Made by a program: the position numbers and the translations under genes
The notes under the pieces: model-generated
Told to the model about the DNA's origin: nothing
What the model saw: only the letters and a program-made list of their open reading frames with translations
The model's database searches: none
Part shown: positions 8,505-17,164 of the stretch, piece by piece
Layout of the letters: the number at the start of each line of letters is the position of its first letter
How positions within the stretch are numbered: position 1 is the stretch's first letter
Assembly (NCBI GenBank): GCA_032119595.1
Contig: JAUMBQ010000003.1
Coordinates: forward strand, 186,001-250,000
Length of the DNA: 64,000 nucleotides
Origin: JAGIBJ01 sp032119595
GTDB taxonomy: Bacteria > Actinomycetota > Thermoleophilia > Solirubrobacterales > Solirubrobacteraceae
Direction of reading: 5' to 3'

Positions 8505-9917
8505 TCAGCCGGCGGTGATCTCGTGGCTGGAGAGGAACCGGCGCTGCGGATCCCAGGTCTGTTGAACGGCGCGCAGTCGAGCGAGGTCCTCGGGTGAGAA
8601 CGCCGCGTCGATCGCCCCACCGCGCTCGGCGAAGTTGAGGTAGAAGCCACCGGTCGACCACGGCTCCATGGCGGCGAGCAGCTCCGTCAGCCGGCGGTCG
8701 AGGGCTTCGGCCTGCTCGACGGAGCCGGGCACGCCGACGCCGAAGAGGCAGAACGCCGCGTCGAACGACGCCCGCGCCCCTGCCCCCGGCGCGTTACGAC
8801 CGAGCGCGCCGCCGAGCTGGCGAAGTTCGGCGAACAGCAGCGGCGCAACCTCGTCCGGCCGGACGGCCGCGAGGAACGCGTCGATGGCCGCCTCGTCGAG
8901 GTCGTTGAGAAGCGTGGTGTCGCCTAGCGCCGGGACTGGCGCGGGCGGATCCATGTGGATTTGCAGTAGCCCGGTCGGCGGCATCGTCGTCCAGGTGTCC
9001 ATCGTCGGGGTACCGACCGCGCGGAAGCCGTGGAGCATGAGCTCGGCGTCAGGCGCGTCGGCGAGCACCGCGCCGTCGATCACGACCACCGGCGTGTCGC
9101 GGAGGGCGTCCGGGAGCTCCGGGAGTGGCGGGAGGCGCAGCACGCGCAGCGACGTGGTCACCGCGCCCGGCGCCGTCCGTGCCCAGTCGACCCAGGCAGC
9201 GACAACCTCGCGCGCCTGCGCAGCGGGCCAGACGCTCATCCCGGCGTAGACCTCGGTGATCGGAAAGAGGTCGAGTTCGATCGCCGTGACGACGCCGAAG
9301 TTCCCGCCGCCGCCCCGCAGCGCCCAGAACAGTTCGGTGTTCTGCTCCGCCGAGGCCCGAACGACGCGCCCGGCCGCCGTCACGAGTTCGATCGCATGGA
9401 CGTTGTTGCAGGAGAAGCCGAACTGGCGCGCGAGCCAGCTCATGCCGCCGCCGAGCGTGTAGCCCATGACGCCGACATCGTGCGACGAGCCAGACAGGGC
9501 CGCGAGGCCGTGCGGCGTGACGGCGTCGACGACGTCCTGCCAGACCGCGCCGGCACCGACGCGGGCACGCCGCGCCACCGGGTCGACCGTCACTCCGCCG
9601 ATGGCGGTGCGCAGCAGGATCGCGCCGTCGAGGTCCGCCAGGGCGCTGGCGAGATGGCCGGTGCCCTGCGGGGCGACCCGAAGCCCGAACGTCTTGGCCA
9701 GCTCGATCGCGCCGATCACCTCGCGTTCGTCACGGGCGACGATGACGGCGTCCGGCCGCTGGTCGGCGGCGAGGTTCCAGGCCGCCCGCGCCTCGTCGTA
9801 GGCGGTGTCGGCCGGAAGGATCGCGACGGGCGTCGCCTGAGCCGACAGCGCGTCGTCGGCGAAGGTGGTGGGAAGCACGGGAAGCTCGCTTTCGAGGTTG
9901 ATTGGAACGTGCTCCAC
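8505..9917 (-). CDS. FAD-linked oxidoreductase of the berberine-bridge-enzyme type
   Basis: A 470-residue flavoprotein with an FAD_binding_4 (PCMH) domain (about residues 50-210) and a C-terminal BBE motif near YLNFAERGG. APQGTGHLAS carries the histidine that usually bonds FAD at C8-alpha, and FGFSCNNVHAIELV has a cysteine where bicovalent members attach C6. Such enzymes oxidise alcohols, sugars or alkaloid-like rings with O2; the substrate here is unknown. It starts with GTG at 9915-9917 and is divergent from a GAF/LuxR regulator gene, with palindromes between them, so regulation by that neighbour is likely but inferred. Confidence 0.85.
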   Translation of the reverse strand: MEHVPINLESELPVLPTTFADDALSAQATPVAILPADTAYDEARAAWNLAADQRPDAVIVARDEREVIGAIELAKTFGLRVAPQGTGHLASALADLDGAILLRTAIGGVTVDPVARRARVGAGAVWQDVVDAVTPHGLAALSGSSHDVGVMGYTLGGGMSWLARQFGFSCNNVHAIELVTAAGRVVRASAEQNTELFWALRGGGGNFGVVTAIELDLFPITEVYAGMSVWPAAQAREVVAAWVDWARTAPGAVTTSLRVLRLPPLPELPDALRDTPVVVIDGAVLADAPDAELMLHGFRAVGTPTMDTWTTMPPTGLLQIHMDPPAPVPALGDTTLLNDLDEAAIDAFLAAVRPDEVAPLLFAELRQLGGALGRNAPGAGARASFDAAFCLFGVGVPGSVEQAEALDRRLTELLAAMEPWSTGGFYLNFAERGGAIDAAFSPEDLARLRAVQQTWDPQRRFLSSHEITAG

Positions 9918-9993
9918 CAGCCTGCTTTCGCCTGCCGTTCCTGCCTATCCCGCAGTTCTGGGTGCTGCTCGCCGGCGTCCCCCCTCAAATGCG

Positions 9994-10003
9994 GGGGTAC
10001 CCC
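9994..10003. promoter_or_regulatory. 10-bp perfect palindrome GGGGTACCCC
   Basis: It lies in the 187-bp space between the divergent BBE flavoprotein and GAF/LuxR genes. With the inverted repeat at 10047-10068 it makes a pair of G/C-run palindromes 44-53 bp apart. It is a candidate operator. Confidence 0.4.
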
Positions 10004-10046
10004 GAATGCGCCACGTTCATGGCGACGACCCTTGCATTGGGGCACC

Positions 10047-10068
10047 CCCCAAACCCGCACGTTTGGGG
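10047..10068. promoter_or_regulatory. Inverted repeat CCCCAAAC-N6-GTTTGGGG
   Basis: Perfect 8-bp arms with a 6-base spacer, 37 bp upstream of the GAF/LuxR start and within the divergent promoter region. The size and symmetry fit a LuxR-type dimer site. Its position close to the regulator start would suit autoregulation. Confidence 0.45.
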
Positions 10069-10104
10069 TTGTGACGCGCCAAATCCCGACGTACCTTCGG
10101 AACG

Positions 10105-11217
10105 ATGTCGAACACGGCCGTCCTTCCCGGAACACGGCGCTCCGTCGAGCGGATCGACGAGGCCTGCGCCGCCAACCTCGCGCCCGGCGAACTGCTGGAT
10201 CGCGTGGTCCAAGAGATCGACGAGGTGATGCCGACGACCGCCCTCTTCGTGCAGGCCGTCGACCCCGAAACCATGCTCGGCATGGGCGCGGGCATGGTTC
10301 GGGGCCTGCCAGAGCGGATGTGCGAACCGTTCTGGGCCTACGAGTTCGAGGTGCCCGACTTCAACAAGTTCACCGACCTCGTCCGCGGCCCGCGAGCCGT
10401 CGCCGATCTCCACACGGCCACCGGCGGGCGACCGGAGCGCAGCGCACGCTGGCGTGAGTTTCAGGGGTACGGCGAACTCGAGGCCGAACTCCGCGGCATG
10501 TTCACCGCTGGCGGGCACGGCTGGGGCATGATCCAGCTCAACCGCGGCCCCGAACACGGCGCGTTCACGGCGCCAGAGGTCGAGTTCGTGGAGACCATCG
10601 CGCCGAAGGTCGGCCGCGCGCTGCGCCGAGCCACCGCCACGCAATACGACTGCTCCACCGGCACCGGACCGGGGATGGCGATCCTCGACGGCGACTTCAA
10701 TCTCCTGTCCGCCACGCAGGAGGCGATCCACTGGTTCGAGCGCGTGCAGACGTATCGCCGCCGCGACGCGGGTCGGCTGGGCGTTCGTATGCCGTACGAG
10801 GTGATCAATGCGGCACAGTCAGCGCGCGCCAAAGCGGCTCGCGGAGAGGCGTCCGCCACGCGCACGCGCGTGAGAAGCGAGTGCGGCATCTGGATGCTGA
10901 TCCACGCCTCGTGTCTCGCCGAGTCCTCCAACGACGGGCAGACTGCGATCGTCATCGAGCCCGCCAAAGCGAGCGAAGTCGTCCCGCTGATCGTGGAGGC
11001 CTACGAGCTGACCGCTCGAGAACTCGATGTCACCAGGGCCCTCGTCCGCGGCCTCACGACCAACGAGATCGCCACCGAGCTCTTCCTGTCGCGCTACACC
11101 GTGCAGGACCACCTCAAGCGGATCTACGACAAGGTCGGCGTCAGCAGCCGCGGCGGTCTGGTGGCCAAGATGTTCGCCGAGCACTACCACCAGCGCATGG
11201 ACATCGAGCGCCGGTAG
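10105..11217 (+). CDS. GAF-like / LuxR-type transcriptional regulator
   Basis: A 370-residue protein with an N-terminal sensor region (about 1-170, GAF-like, predicted mixed alpha/beta) and a middle segment reading GPGMAILDGDFNLLSATQEAI that resembles a PAS-type ligand pocket. The LuxR DNA-binding helix-turn-helix is near residues 305-360 (LTARELDVTRALVRGLTTNEIA, then SRYTVQDHLKRIYDKVGVSSR). There is no receiver domain, so it is not a classical response regulator and probably senses a small molecule. It is divergent from the BBE flavoprotein and may control it. Confidence 0.85.
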   Translation: MSNTAVLPGTRRSVERIDEACAANLAPGELLDRVVQEIDEVMPTTALFVQAVDPETMLGMGAGMVRGLPERMCEPFWAYEFEVPDFNKFTDLVRGPRAVADLHTATGGRPERSARWREFQGYGELEAELRGMFTAGGHGWGMIQLNRGPEHGAFTAPEVEFVETIAPKVGRALRRATATQYDCSTGTGPGMAILDGDFNLLSATQEAIHWFERVQTYRRRDAGRLGVRMPYEVINAAQSARAKAARGEASATRTRVRSECGIWMLIHASCLAESSNDGQTAIVIEPAKASEVVPLIVEAYELTARELDVTRALVRGLTTNEIATELFLSRYTVQDHLKRIYDKVGVSSRGGLVAKMFAEHYHQRMDIERR

Positions 11218-11232
11218 TCAGGCCAAACGACC

Positions 11233-11255
11233 GTGGGGCGCAGGCGACGCCCCAC
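11233..11255. terminator. Hairpin between convergent LuxR and MmpL genes
   Basis: A perfect 8-bp GC stem (GTGGGGCG / CGCCCCAC) with a 7-base loop, 16 bp after the regulator stop and 66 bp from the stop of the converging MmpL gene. It could serve both directions; no T tract is present. Confidence 0.45.
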
Positions 11256-11320
11256 GTCGCCCGCGCCCCACGCGATGCCGAGCCCCGACTGCCACGGGGC
11301 CGGCACGGGTTCTGCGTCGA

Positions 11321-13561
11321 TCAGCCGACGGGCGTCGCCTCGCGCTCCTGCGCTTTGAGGTCCTTGCGCTTCTTGGGCGCGTAGCCCGGTTCGCCGAGGG
11401 CCGGACCCTTGGGGTCGATCGCTTCGACCAGGTGCCCTTCGAGCGAGACGTTCGGAATCACCTTCTCGAGCCAGCCGGGCAGCCACCAGGCCTTGTCACC
11501 CAAAAGCAGGACGACAGCGGGCGAGATCACGAGCCGCACAATGAGCACGTCGATCAGGATCGCCAGGCCCAGGCCAACGCCGATCATCTTGCCGCCGATG
11601 TCCGGCGCCGTGGTGAAGGAGATGAACACGGAGGTCATGATCAGGCCGGCGACCAAGATCACCTTGCCGATGCGGCCCATGCCGTGGATCACGCTTTCGC
11701 GTGGTCCAAAGCCCTCCTGCGCCGCCTCGTGAATCCGCGAGAGGAGGAACACGTTGTAGTCCATGGAGAGCCCGAACAGGATCGCGAACAGCATCACCGG
11801 CACGAAGAACAGGACCGGGATGTCGCCGCCGCCCGCACCGATCAAACTGCCGCCGATGTCGTCCTGGAAGACCGCCGTCACGATGCCGTAGGCCGCCGCG
11901 ACGGAGAGCAGGTTGAAGAAGGCCGACACGAGCGGGATCCACAGCGAGCGGAACGCGGCCATCAGCAGCAGCACCGACAACCCGATCACGACGGCGATGA
12001 ACACCGGCAGGCCGCTGGAGGTCTTGGCGGAGAGGTCCTCGAGCGCTGCGGTCTGGCCTCCGACATAGGCCTTGATGGGCGTCCCTTGCGTCGCCTTCGG
12101 AATCACGTTGCTGCGCAGGTCCTTGAGCAGGTCGCTCGTCTTGACGTCCTGGGGTGACGTGGTCGGGATCGCAATCATCATCGCGATCTCGCCGTCCTGG
12201 CTCGGTGTCGCCGGCAGGGCAGCGGCAACGCCTGGCGTGGCCGCTACGGCCTTGCGAAGGCTCTCAAGCTGCGCCGTGTTCTCGGCACCGCCCTTCGGGA
12301 TGTCGACGGCGAGCAGGAAGGGGCCGTTGCTCCCGGGGCCGAAGCCCTTGCTCAGGTTGTCGTACGCGATGCGCGTGGTGTCGCCCTTGGCCTTGTTGCC
12401 ATCATCCGGCTGCCCCAGACGCATGTGCGTCGCGGGAATGGCAAAGATCAGCAGCACCAGGACGCCGAGCCCGATCGACACCCACGGGCGCGCGGTCACG
12501 ATCTCACCCCAGCGCGTGAACGCGGGCGAGGCATCGACATGCTCGCGCTTCTTCGGGCGGAGCCAACGAGAAAACGCGCCAATGAGGATCGGCAGCAGCG
12601 TCACGGCGGAGAGCACCACGCCCGCCACGCCAACCGCGGCCCCCACACCCATCTTGCCGATGACCGGAATGCCGATCGCCAGCAGACCGGCGATCGCCAC
12701 CATCACGATCAGGCCGGCGGTGACGACGGCCGAGCCGGCGGTCGCCGCAGCCTTGGCCGCCGCGTCTCGAATGCTGTAGCCCGCGGCAATTTGTTCACGG
12801 AACCGGCCGATGATGAGGAGCGCGTAGTCGATGCCCGCACCGAGGCCCAGCAGACCTGCAAGGAACGCAGCGAACTCGGGCAGCCCGAGCGGCTTGGACG
12901 TCGCCGCAAGCAGCGCTTGTCCGAACATCACACCGAGCAGGGCCGCGAGGAGCGTCACCAACATTGCTGAGGACGAACGGAACAGCACCACGAGCAAGAC
13001 CGCGGCCAACAGCACACCCACGAGTTCGCCGACTGGGAAGCTCTGCTCGGCGGCGTAGTCAGCGAGGACGCCTCGGACCGATGCCTCGACCGTCGGGCTG
13101 TTTGCGCCTTCGGCGGCTTTGATGAGGTCGGTGCCGTCTTTCTTCTCGATGTCGCCATCACTGAGCTCGTATTGAACGGTCGTGAAGGCGATAGTGCCGT
13201 CTGGCGAGACGCCCTGTTCTCTGGCCTCGAAGGGCGAGGGAGCGGCGGTCACGCCACGCAGCGTGCTGATCTTTGCGAGCGCAGCTTCCACCGCGGCGCG
13301 GTTCTGGGCGTCGTCGATCTTGCCGCTCTTCGCTCGGAACACGACCTGCGAGTCGACGCCAGCCTGCTGCGGGGAATGGGCCTTGAGCAGGTCGATGACT
13401 TGCTGGGAGTCGGTGCCCGGAATGTTGAAGTCGTCGGCTGCGGGCTCACCGTTGATCGTGGCGACGCCGAAGAGGGTGACCATGATGACGAGGGCTCCGA
13501 GGAGTCCTACGATCCATCGTCGGGAAAGGGTCCGCGCCATTCGCGCGAGAAGAGATGACAT
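11321..13561 (-). CDS. MmpL-family RND transporter (first of two)
   Basis: A 746-residue inner-membrane transporter with the two-fold MmpL layout: TM1, a periplasmic domain with many D/N/K, TM2-6, a second loop and TM7-12. The proton-relay Asp-Tyr pairs are visible in GAGIDYALLIIGRFREQ and GLSMDYNVFLLSRIHE. Family members export lipids, siderophores or drugs using the proton gradient. I start it at the ATG at 13559-13561; the 26 residues possible upstream are basic and non-conserved. It is divergent from a TetR gene with an operator-like repeat between, so it is probably repressed by that TetR and induced by a substrate. Confidence 0.92.
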   Translation of the reverse strand: MSSLLARMARTLSRRWIVGLLGALVIMVTLFGVATINGEPAADDFNIPGTDSQQVIDLLKAHSPQQAGVDSQVVFRAKSGKIDDAQNRAAVEAALAKISTLRGVTAAPSPFEAREQGVSPDGTIAFTTVQYELSDGDIEKKDGTDLIKAAEGANSPTVEASVRGVLADYAAEQSFPVGELVGVLLAAVLLVVLFRSSSAMLVTLLAALLGVMFGQALLAATSKPLGLPEFAAFLAGLLGLGAGIDYALLIIGRFREQIAAGYSIRDAAAKAAATAGSAVVTAGLIVMVAIAGLLAIGIPVIGKMGVGAAVGVAGVVLSAVTLLPILIGAFSRWLRPKKREHVDASPAFTRWGEIVTARPWVSIGLGVLVLLIFAIPATHMRLGQPDDGNKAKGDTTRIAYDNLSKGFGPGSNGPFLLAVDIPKGGAENTAQLESLRKAVAATPGVAAALPATPSQDGEIAMMIAIPTTSPQDVKTSDLLKDLRSNVIPKATQGTPIKAYVGGQTAALEDLSAKTSSGLPVFIAVVIGLSVLLLMAAFRSLWIPLVSAFFNLLSVAAAYGIVTAVFQDDIGGSLIGAGGGDIPVLFFVPVMLFAILFGLSMDYNVFLLSRIHEAAQEGFGPRESVIHGMGRIGKVILVAGLIMTSVFISFTTAPDIGGKMIGVGLGLAILIDVLIVRLVISPAVVLLLGDKAWWLPGWLEKVIPNVSLEGHLVEAIDPKGPALGEPGYAPKKRKDLKAQEREATPVG

Positions 13562-13633
13562 TGGGCGGCCCCGAGGGTGGAAGGGTGGTCTGCGCGCCCG
13601 GATCAGGCGACCCGGCGCACGATAGCGCAGCCG

Positions 13634-13664
13634 ATGCAAAAATGCAGCTCATGCAGTTTTGCGT
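13634..13664. promoter_or_regulatory. TetR operator candidate between mmpL and tetR (13-bp arms)
   Basis: The arms ATGCAAAAATGCA and TGCAGTTTTGCGT are inverted repeats matching at 11 of 13 positions, separated by GCTCA. The site sits between the divergent MmpL and TetR starts. A related repeat with the same TGCA-N2-TTTGCGT half-site occurs in the equivalent place of the second MmpL/TetR pair at 54693-54724. Confidence 0.6.
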
Positions 13665-13736
13665 TCTCTGCTTTTTCGCAACTGACGCAGGGTCGGGTAC
13701 GATTGCCGTGATGTCCCGCTTTTCGGTTCTCAGCAC

Positions 13737-14432
13737 GTGAGCGCATCTGACACCGTCACCGCGGCCGACGAGGCCCGCGAGATCGGCCTCCGCGAGCGCA
13801 AGAAGCAGCAGACGCGCGAAGTGATCGCGCGCGTCGCTCTTGAGCGATTCGACCGCCAGGGCTTCGCGCACACGACGATCCCCGAGATCGCCGAAGCGGC
13901 CGACGTCTCGCCGCGCACCGTGTCGTCGTACTTCCCCGCCAAGGAAGACCTGGCCTTCCCCGACACCGCCGAGACCTTCGCCCGGCTCAAGGAGCGCTTC
14001 GCCGCGCGCACGGCGGGCGAGACGACCGCCGAAGCGCTCCGCGCGTGGATTGCCGGTGAATCGGAGCGATGGGAGGAGCAGGGCGAGCGGGCAGAGATGC
14101 AGCGGCGCGTGATCGCCGCCACCCCGTGTCTTCAGGCCTACTCCAAGCGCTTCATCGCGGAGGGCGAATCGCTCGTGGCTCAGGCCATCGCCGAGGACCT
14201 CGGCGGCTCGCCGGACGACCTCGAGGCGCGCATGGCCTCCGCCGCCACCCTCGCCATCTTCAGCGTGCTCAATGCCCACAAGAGCGCGCCGGATGTCGCG
14301 AAGGGTCACGCGCCCGAAGCCGAGTGCGAGCAACACTCACGCGAGCACGCTATCGAGCTGCTCGACCGCGCCCTGCTGTTTGTCAGCGCCGGGATCCGCG
14401 CGCTTCAAATCGCGCGCGCCGAAGACGCCTGA
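13737..14432 (+). CDS. TetR-family regulator divergent from mmpL (first pair)
   Basis: A 231-residue protein starting with GTG. The TetR helix-turn-helix is at about residues 15-65 (LRERKKQQTREVIARVALERF, then TIPEIAEAADVSPRTVSSYFPAKEDLAF). The ligand-binding C-terminal domain is unassigned. The recognition helix (AADVSPRTVSSYFPAKED) is nearly the same as in the TetR at 54755-55369 (RADIAPRTVSTWFPAKDD). This fits the similar operators found beside each. It probably represses the adjacent transporter gene and itself. Confidence 0.9.
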   Translation: MSASDTVTAADEAREIGLRERKKQQTREVIARVALERFDRQGFAHTTIPEIAEAADVSPRTVSSYFPAKEDLAFPDTAETFARLKERFAARTAGETTAEALRAWIAGESERWEEQGERAEMQRRVIAATPCLQAYSKRFIAEGESLVAQAIAEDLGGSPDDLEARMASAATLAIFSVLNAHKSAPDVAKGHAPEAECEQHSREHAIELLDRALLFVSAGIRALQIARAEDA

Positions 14433-14489
14433 CGCCAGGCGAGCAGCTCGCTCCCACACAAGTGAGCGTCAGCGTGCCAATATCGGTGT

Positions 14490-16187
14490 GTGCGCTCTCA
14501 CACCGTCCCGCAGTCCCGATCGCCAAGGCAACTCCTCGTCGGTGCCTGCTTCGTAGCGCTGGCGATCACCGCAAGCTCGGCGCAGGCCGCCTCGATCGAG
14601 TACTGCGTGCAGGCCGGGACCACCCCGGTCGCCCCTGCCACCGCCTGCCCGGCGACGTTCCCGCCTGAACGAGTCTTTACCTCGCTCGGCGCGCTGCTCC
14701 CGACAGCGAAGGGTCCGCTGGCGGCGTCGGACTCGGTGCTCGTTCAGCTGGGGACCTACGACGAAGCCGTCGCGCTCGCGAAGCTCTCGGGCGTCGCGTT
14801 TCGGGGCGACCCTGCAGCGCCACGACCCGTGATCACCAGCGCCGATCCAGTCGCCACCTTCGTCATCACCGACGGCACGCAACTCCAGCACCTGGAGATT
14901 CTGCACACCGGGCCGACGGGCGCTGCGGTTCGCGCGACCGCACCTGGCATCGGCGCCGTCAACACCATCACGGACAGTCTGGTCAGCTCCGCCGCCGGGC
15001 TCGGCCTACTGGCCGACACCCCAACCACCGTGCGGCGTTCATTCCTGGATGGTGCTGCGGGCGGCGTCGACCAGAAGGCCAGCGCTCTTGAGGCAACGAA
15101 TTCGATCGTCACCGCATCGGGGGCGGCGGCAGCGGGCGTCCGGGTCGGCCCCGGCGCCAGCGCCACCCTGCGCAACCTGACGGTGGTGACCACCGGCGCT
15201 GGCGGCGAAGGCATCGTCGCGTCCCGCGGGGCTGATGCCACCACGACCGGAGCGACGGTGACGGTCTCGAACTCGATCGTGCGCGCCGACGGCATCGATC
15301 TCCGGGCACAAGCCGCAGCCCCATTCTCCTGCATTGCGTTGAGCCCCGGCCCCATCCAGATCCCCGTGCCGACGGCATGCGCAGCAGGGTCGCTGACCGT
15401 CGACCACACCAATTACGAGGACGCGACCGGTGACGGCGTGACCGATGGCGGCGCCAACCAGCGCGGCAATCCGCTCTTCACCGGGAGTGGAACGTCCGGC
15501 ACCAACCCGATCCATGAACCGAACCGCTTCACCGTCGGCGCCGGGTCTCCCACCATCGACGCGGGAGCCGCGGTGGCCGCCGGCGACCTCGACTTCGCAG
15601 GCACAGCCCGACCGAGCGGCGCCTCCGCGCCAGACCTCGGGGCGTTTGAGACCGTTCACTTGCCGGCCCAGAGCGTCGCCGCACCGTTCGTGCCAGGCGG
15701 ATCCGTCATCAGCGCGGCGGTCTCTTCCGTCGGATTCGGACCGACCCCGACTCCGACTCCCTCACCGACGACCGGGGCCTTCAAGCTCGACAAGAAGGTC
15801 AAAGTCGGCAAGGACGGCACCATCACGTTCCTCGTCACCGCACCTGGAGCTGGCTCGTTCGCCGCGGTCGCCACGACGCCCGGCCAGGCGCGCGCCAAAG
15901 GCGGACGCCCCGGCGCCTCGCACTGGGGCAACATCACCCTCAAAACCACGAGTGCTGGCCCGCTGACGCTGGCCGTGAAGCCGGGGCGCGCCGCGCGCAA
16001 GGCCGCAAAAGCCGCCCACCGCGCCGCCAAGAAGAAGGCCAGAGCTGCGAAGCAGACCGTGACGGTCGCGATCACCTTCACGCCGGATGGCGGCGGGGCC
16101 CCGACCACCGTCACGGTCACCGTCTCCGTGCCGCTGAGGTACACCGCCAAACAAGGGAAGTCCGGCAGCGCCATCAACAAGAAGTAG
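14490..16187 (+). CDS. Secreted parallel beta-helix protein with basic Ig-like tail
   Basis: A 565-residue exported protein: signal peptide (LLVGACFVALAITASSAQAA) and then a right-handed beta-helix region with repeated V/I-T-N-S/D-S-I/L-V turns (about residues 95-290). A choice-of-anchor segment follows (GNPLFTGSGTSGTNPIHEPN, then GSPTIDAG, DLDFAGTARPSG, PDLGAFE). A Pro-Thr spacer precedes a C-terminal beta domain rich in Lys and Ala. The family binds or cleaves polysaccharides at the surface, but I see no clear lyase catalytic site. The GTG start is 15 bases before the signal-peptide basic residues. Confidence 0.75.
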   Translation: MRSHTVPQSRSPRQLLVGACFVALAITASSAQAASIEYCVQAGTTPVAPATACPATFPPERVFTSLGALLPTAKGPLAASDSVLVQLGTYDEAVALAKLSGVAFRGDPAAPRPVITSADPVATFVITDGTQLQHLEILHTGPTGAAVRATAPGIGAVNTITDSLVSSAAGLGLLADTPTTVRRSFLDGAAGGVDQKASALEATNSIVTASGAAAAGVRVGPGASATLRNLTVVTTGAGGEGIVASRGADATTTGATVTVSNSIVRADGIDLRAQAAAPFSCIALSPGPIQIPVPTACAAGSLTVDHTNYEDATGDGVTDGGANQRGNPLFTGSGTSGTNPIHEPNRFTVGAGSPTIDAGAAVAAGDLDFAGTARPSGASAPDLGAFETVHLPAQSVAAPFVPGGSVISAAVSSVGFGPTPTPTPSPTTGAFKLDKKVKVGKDGTITFLVTAPGAGSFAAVATTPGQARAKGGRPGASHWGNITLKTTSAGPLTLAVKPGRAARKAAKAAHRAAKKKARAAKQTVTVAITFTPDGGGAPTTVTVTVSVPLRYTAKQGKSGSAINKK

Positions 16188-16199
16188 GCGCCCTCCGGC

Positions 16200-17060
16200 T
16201 TAGAACAGCCCGAGCTGCGGCTGGTCCGGCGGCTCGACCGCAGGCTCAGGGGTCGTTGATTCGGGGGTCGTAGCCTCGGGCGCAGGGGCCGCGGCCTCGT
16301 CTGCGGCGTCGCCTTCGACCTCGGAGGGCGAGTCCTCGAGCGGTCGATCCTCGATGACCGGCTGCGCGGGCGCGGGCCGGGAGAGCAGCTCTGGCAGCTT
16401 CGCGATGTCCTCCTCGAGCGTCGCGCGCAGTGCGCGGGTGTAGAGCGCCGCGGCCGGGTGGTACAGCGGGAGCAAGTGAACGCGGCGGCGCCCGAGCGTG
16501 ATCACTTCGGACTGCCCGCGTACCTCCTTGATGCCCGCCGGGTCGTCGCGCAGGAGCTTCGTGGCGAAGTTCCCGAGCGTGCAAACGACCCGCGGCTCGA
16601 TGAGCGCGATCTGGTCGTAGAGATACGGGCGACACCGCGCGATCTCGGCCGGAGCCGGGTCCCGGTTGCCCGGCGGACGACACTTCAGGACGTTCGCGAC
16701 GAACACGTCCGCTCGTTCCAAACCGATCGAAGCCAGGAGTTCGTCGAGCAATTTTCCGGAGGCGCCGACGAACGGGACCCCCTGCTCGTCCTCGCGGGCA
16801 CCGGGCGCCTCACCGATGAACATCAGTTCGGCATCGGCGTTGCCCGCGCCGAACACCACCTGGGTCCGGCCGGCAACGAGCTGCGGACACCTCGTACACG
16901 CGCGCGCCTCGTGGAAAAGCTCGGCCAGCCGCTCCCGCCTCACGGCCGCAGGCGCACCCGGCGGCAGTTCTGCCCGGGAAAGCGCCAATGCGCCAGTAGC
17001 CGGGGGAGTGTCCTCGCTCACTCGACGGATGGTAGATACGGGGTCGGCAGAGGAGTACAT
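16200..17060 (-). CDS. Uracil-DNA glycosylase, type 4/5-like (Fe-S)
   Basis: The enzyme removes uracil from DNA to start base-excision repair. Motif 1 appears as GEAPGAREDEQGVPFVGASGKLLDELL and motif 3 as LPLYHPAA. Cysteines suitable for a 4Fe-4S cluster are in CTRCPQL, KCRPPGNRDP and ARCRPY, as in family 4 enzymes. The N-terminal 35 residues and the last 65 residues (Pro, Glu, Thr, Ala rich, ending PQLGLF) are not conserved. The start is uncertain: ATG at 17060, GTG at 17021 and GTG at 17099 are all in frame. I chose the ATG. Confidence 0.88.
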   Translation of the reverse strand: MYSSADPVSTIRRVSEDTPPATGALALSRAELPPGAPAAVRRERLAELFHEARACTRCPQLVAGRTQVVFGAGNADAELMFIGEAPGAREDEQGVPFVGASGKLLDELLASIGLERADVFVANVLKCRPPGNRDPAPAEIARCRPYLYDQIALIEPRVVCTLGNFATKLLRDDPAGIKEVRGQSEVITLGRRRVHLLPLYHPAAALYTRALRATLEEDIAKLPELLSRPAPAQPVIEDRPLEDSPSEVEGDAADEAAAPAPEATTPESTTPEPAVEPPDQPQLGLF

Positions 17061-17164
17061 TCCCGGGAAGTGGCCTTCACCCGCTCGGGGACGGACCACT
17101 TACCACGCACCCCACACCCCATCGCACCGATCGTGCCGGCATCCGCAAGGAGCTGGACCCGACA

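Noticed and set aside
9030..10457. 475-codon plus-strand frame over the flavoprotein gene
   Set aside because: Antisense shadow; the minus strand encodes a full BBE-type enzyme, and the frame crosses the divergent promoter into the GAF/LuxR gene.
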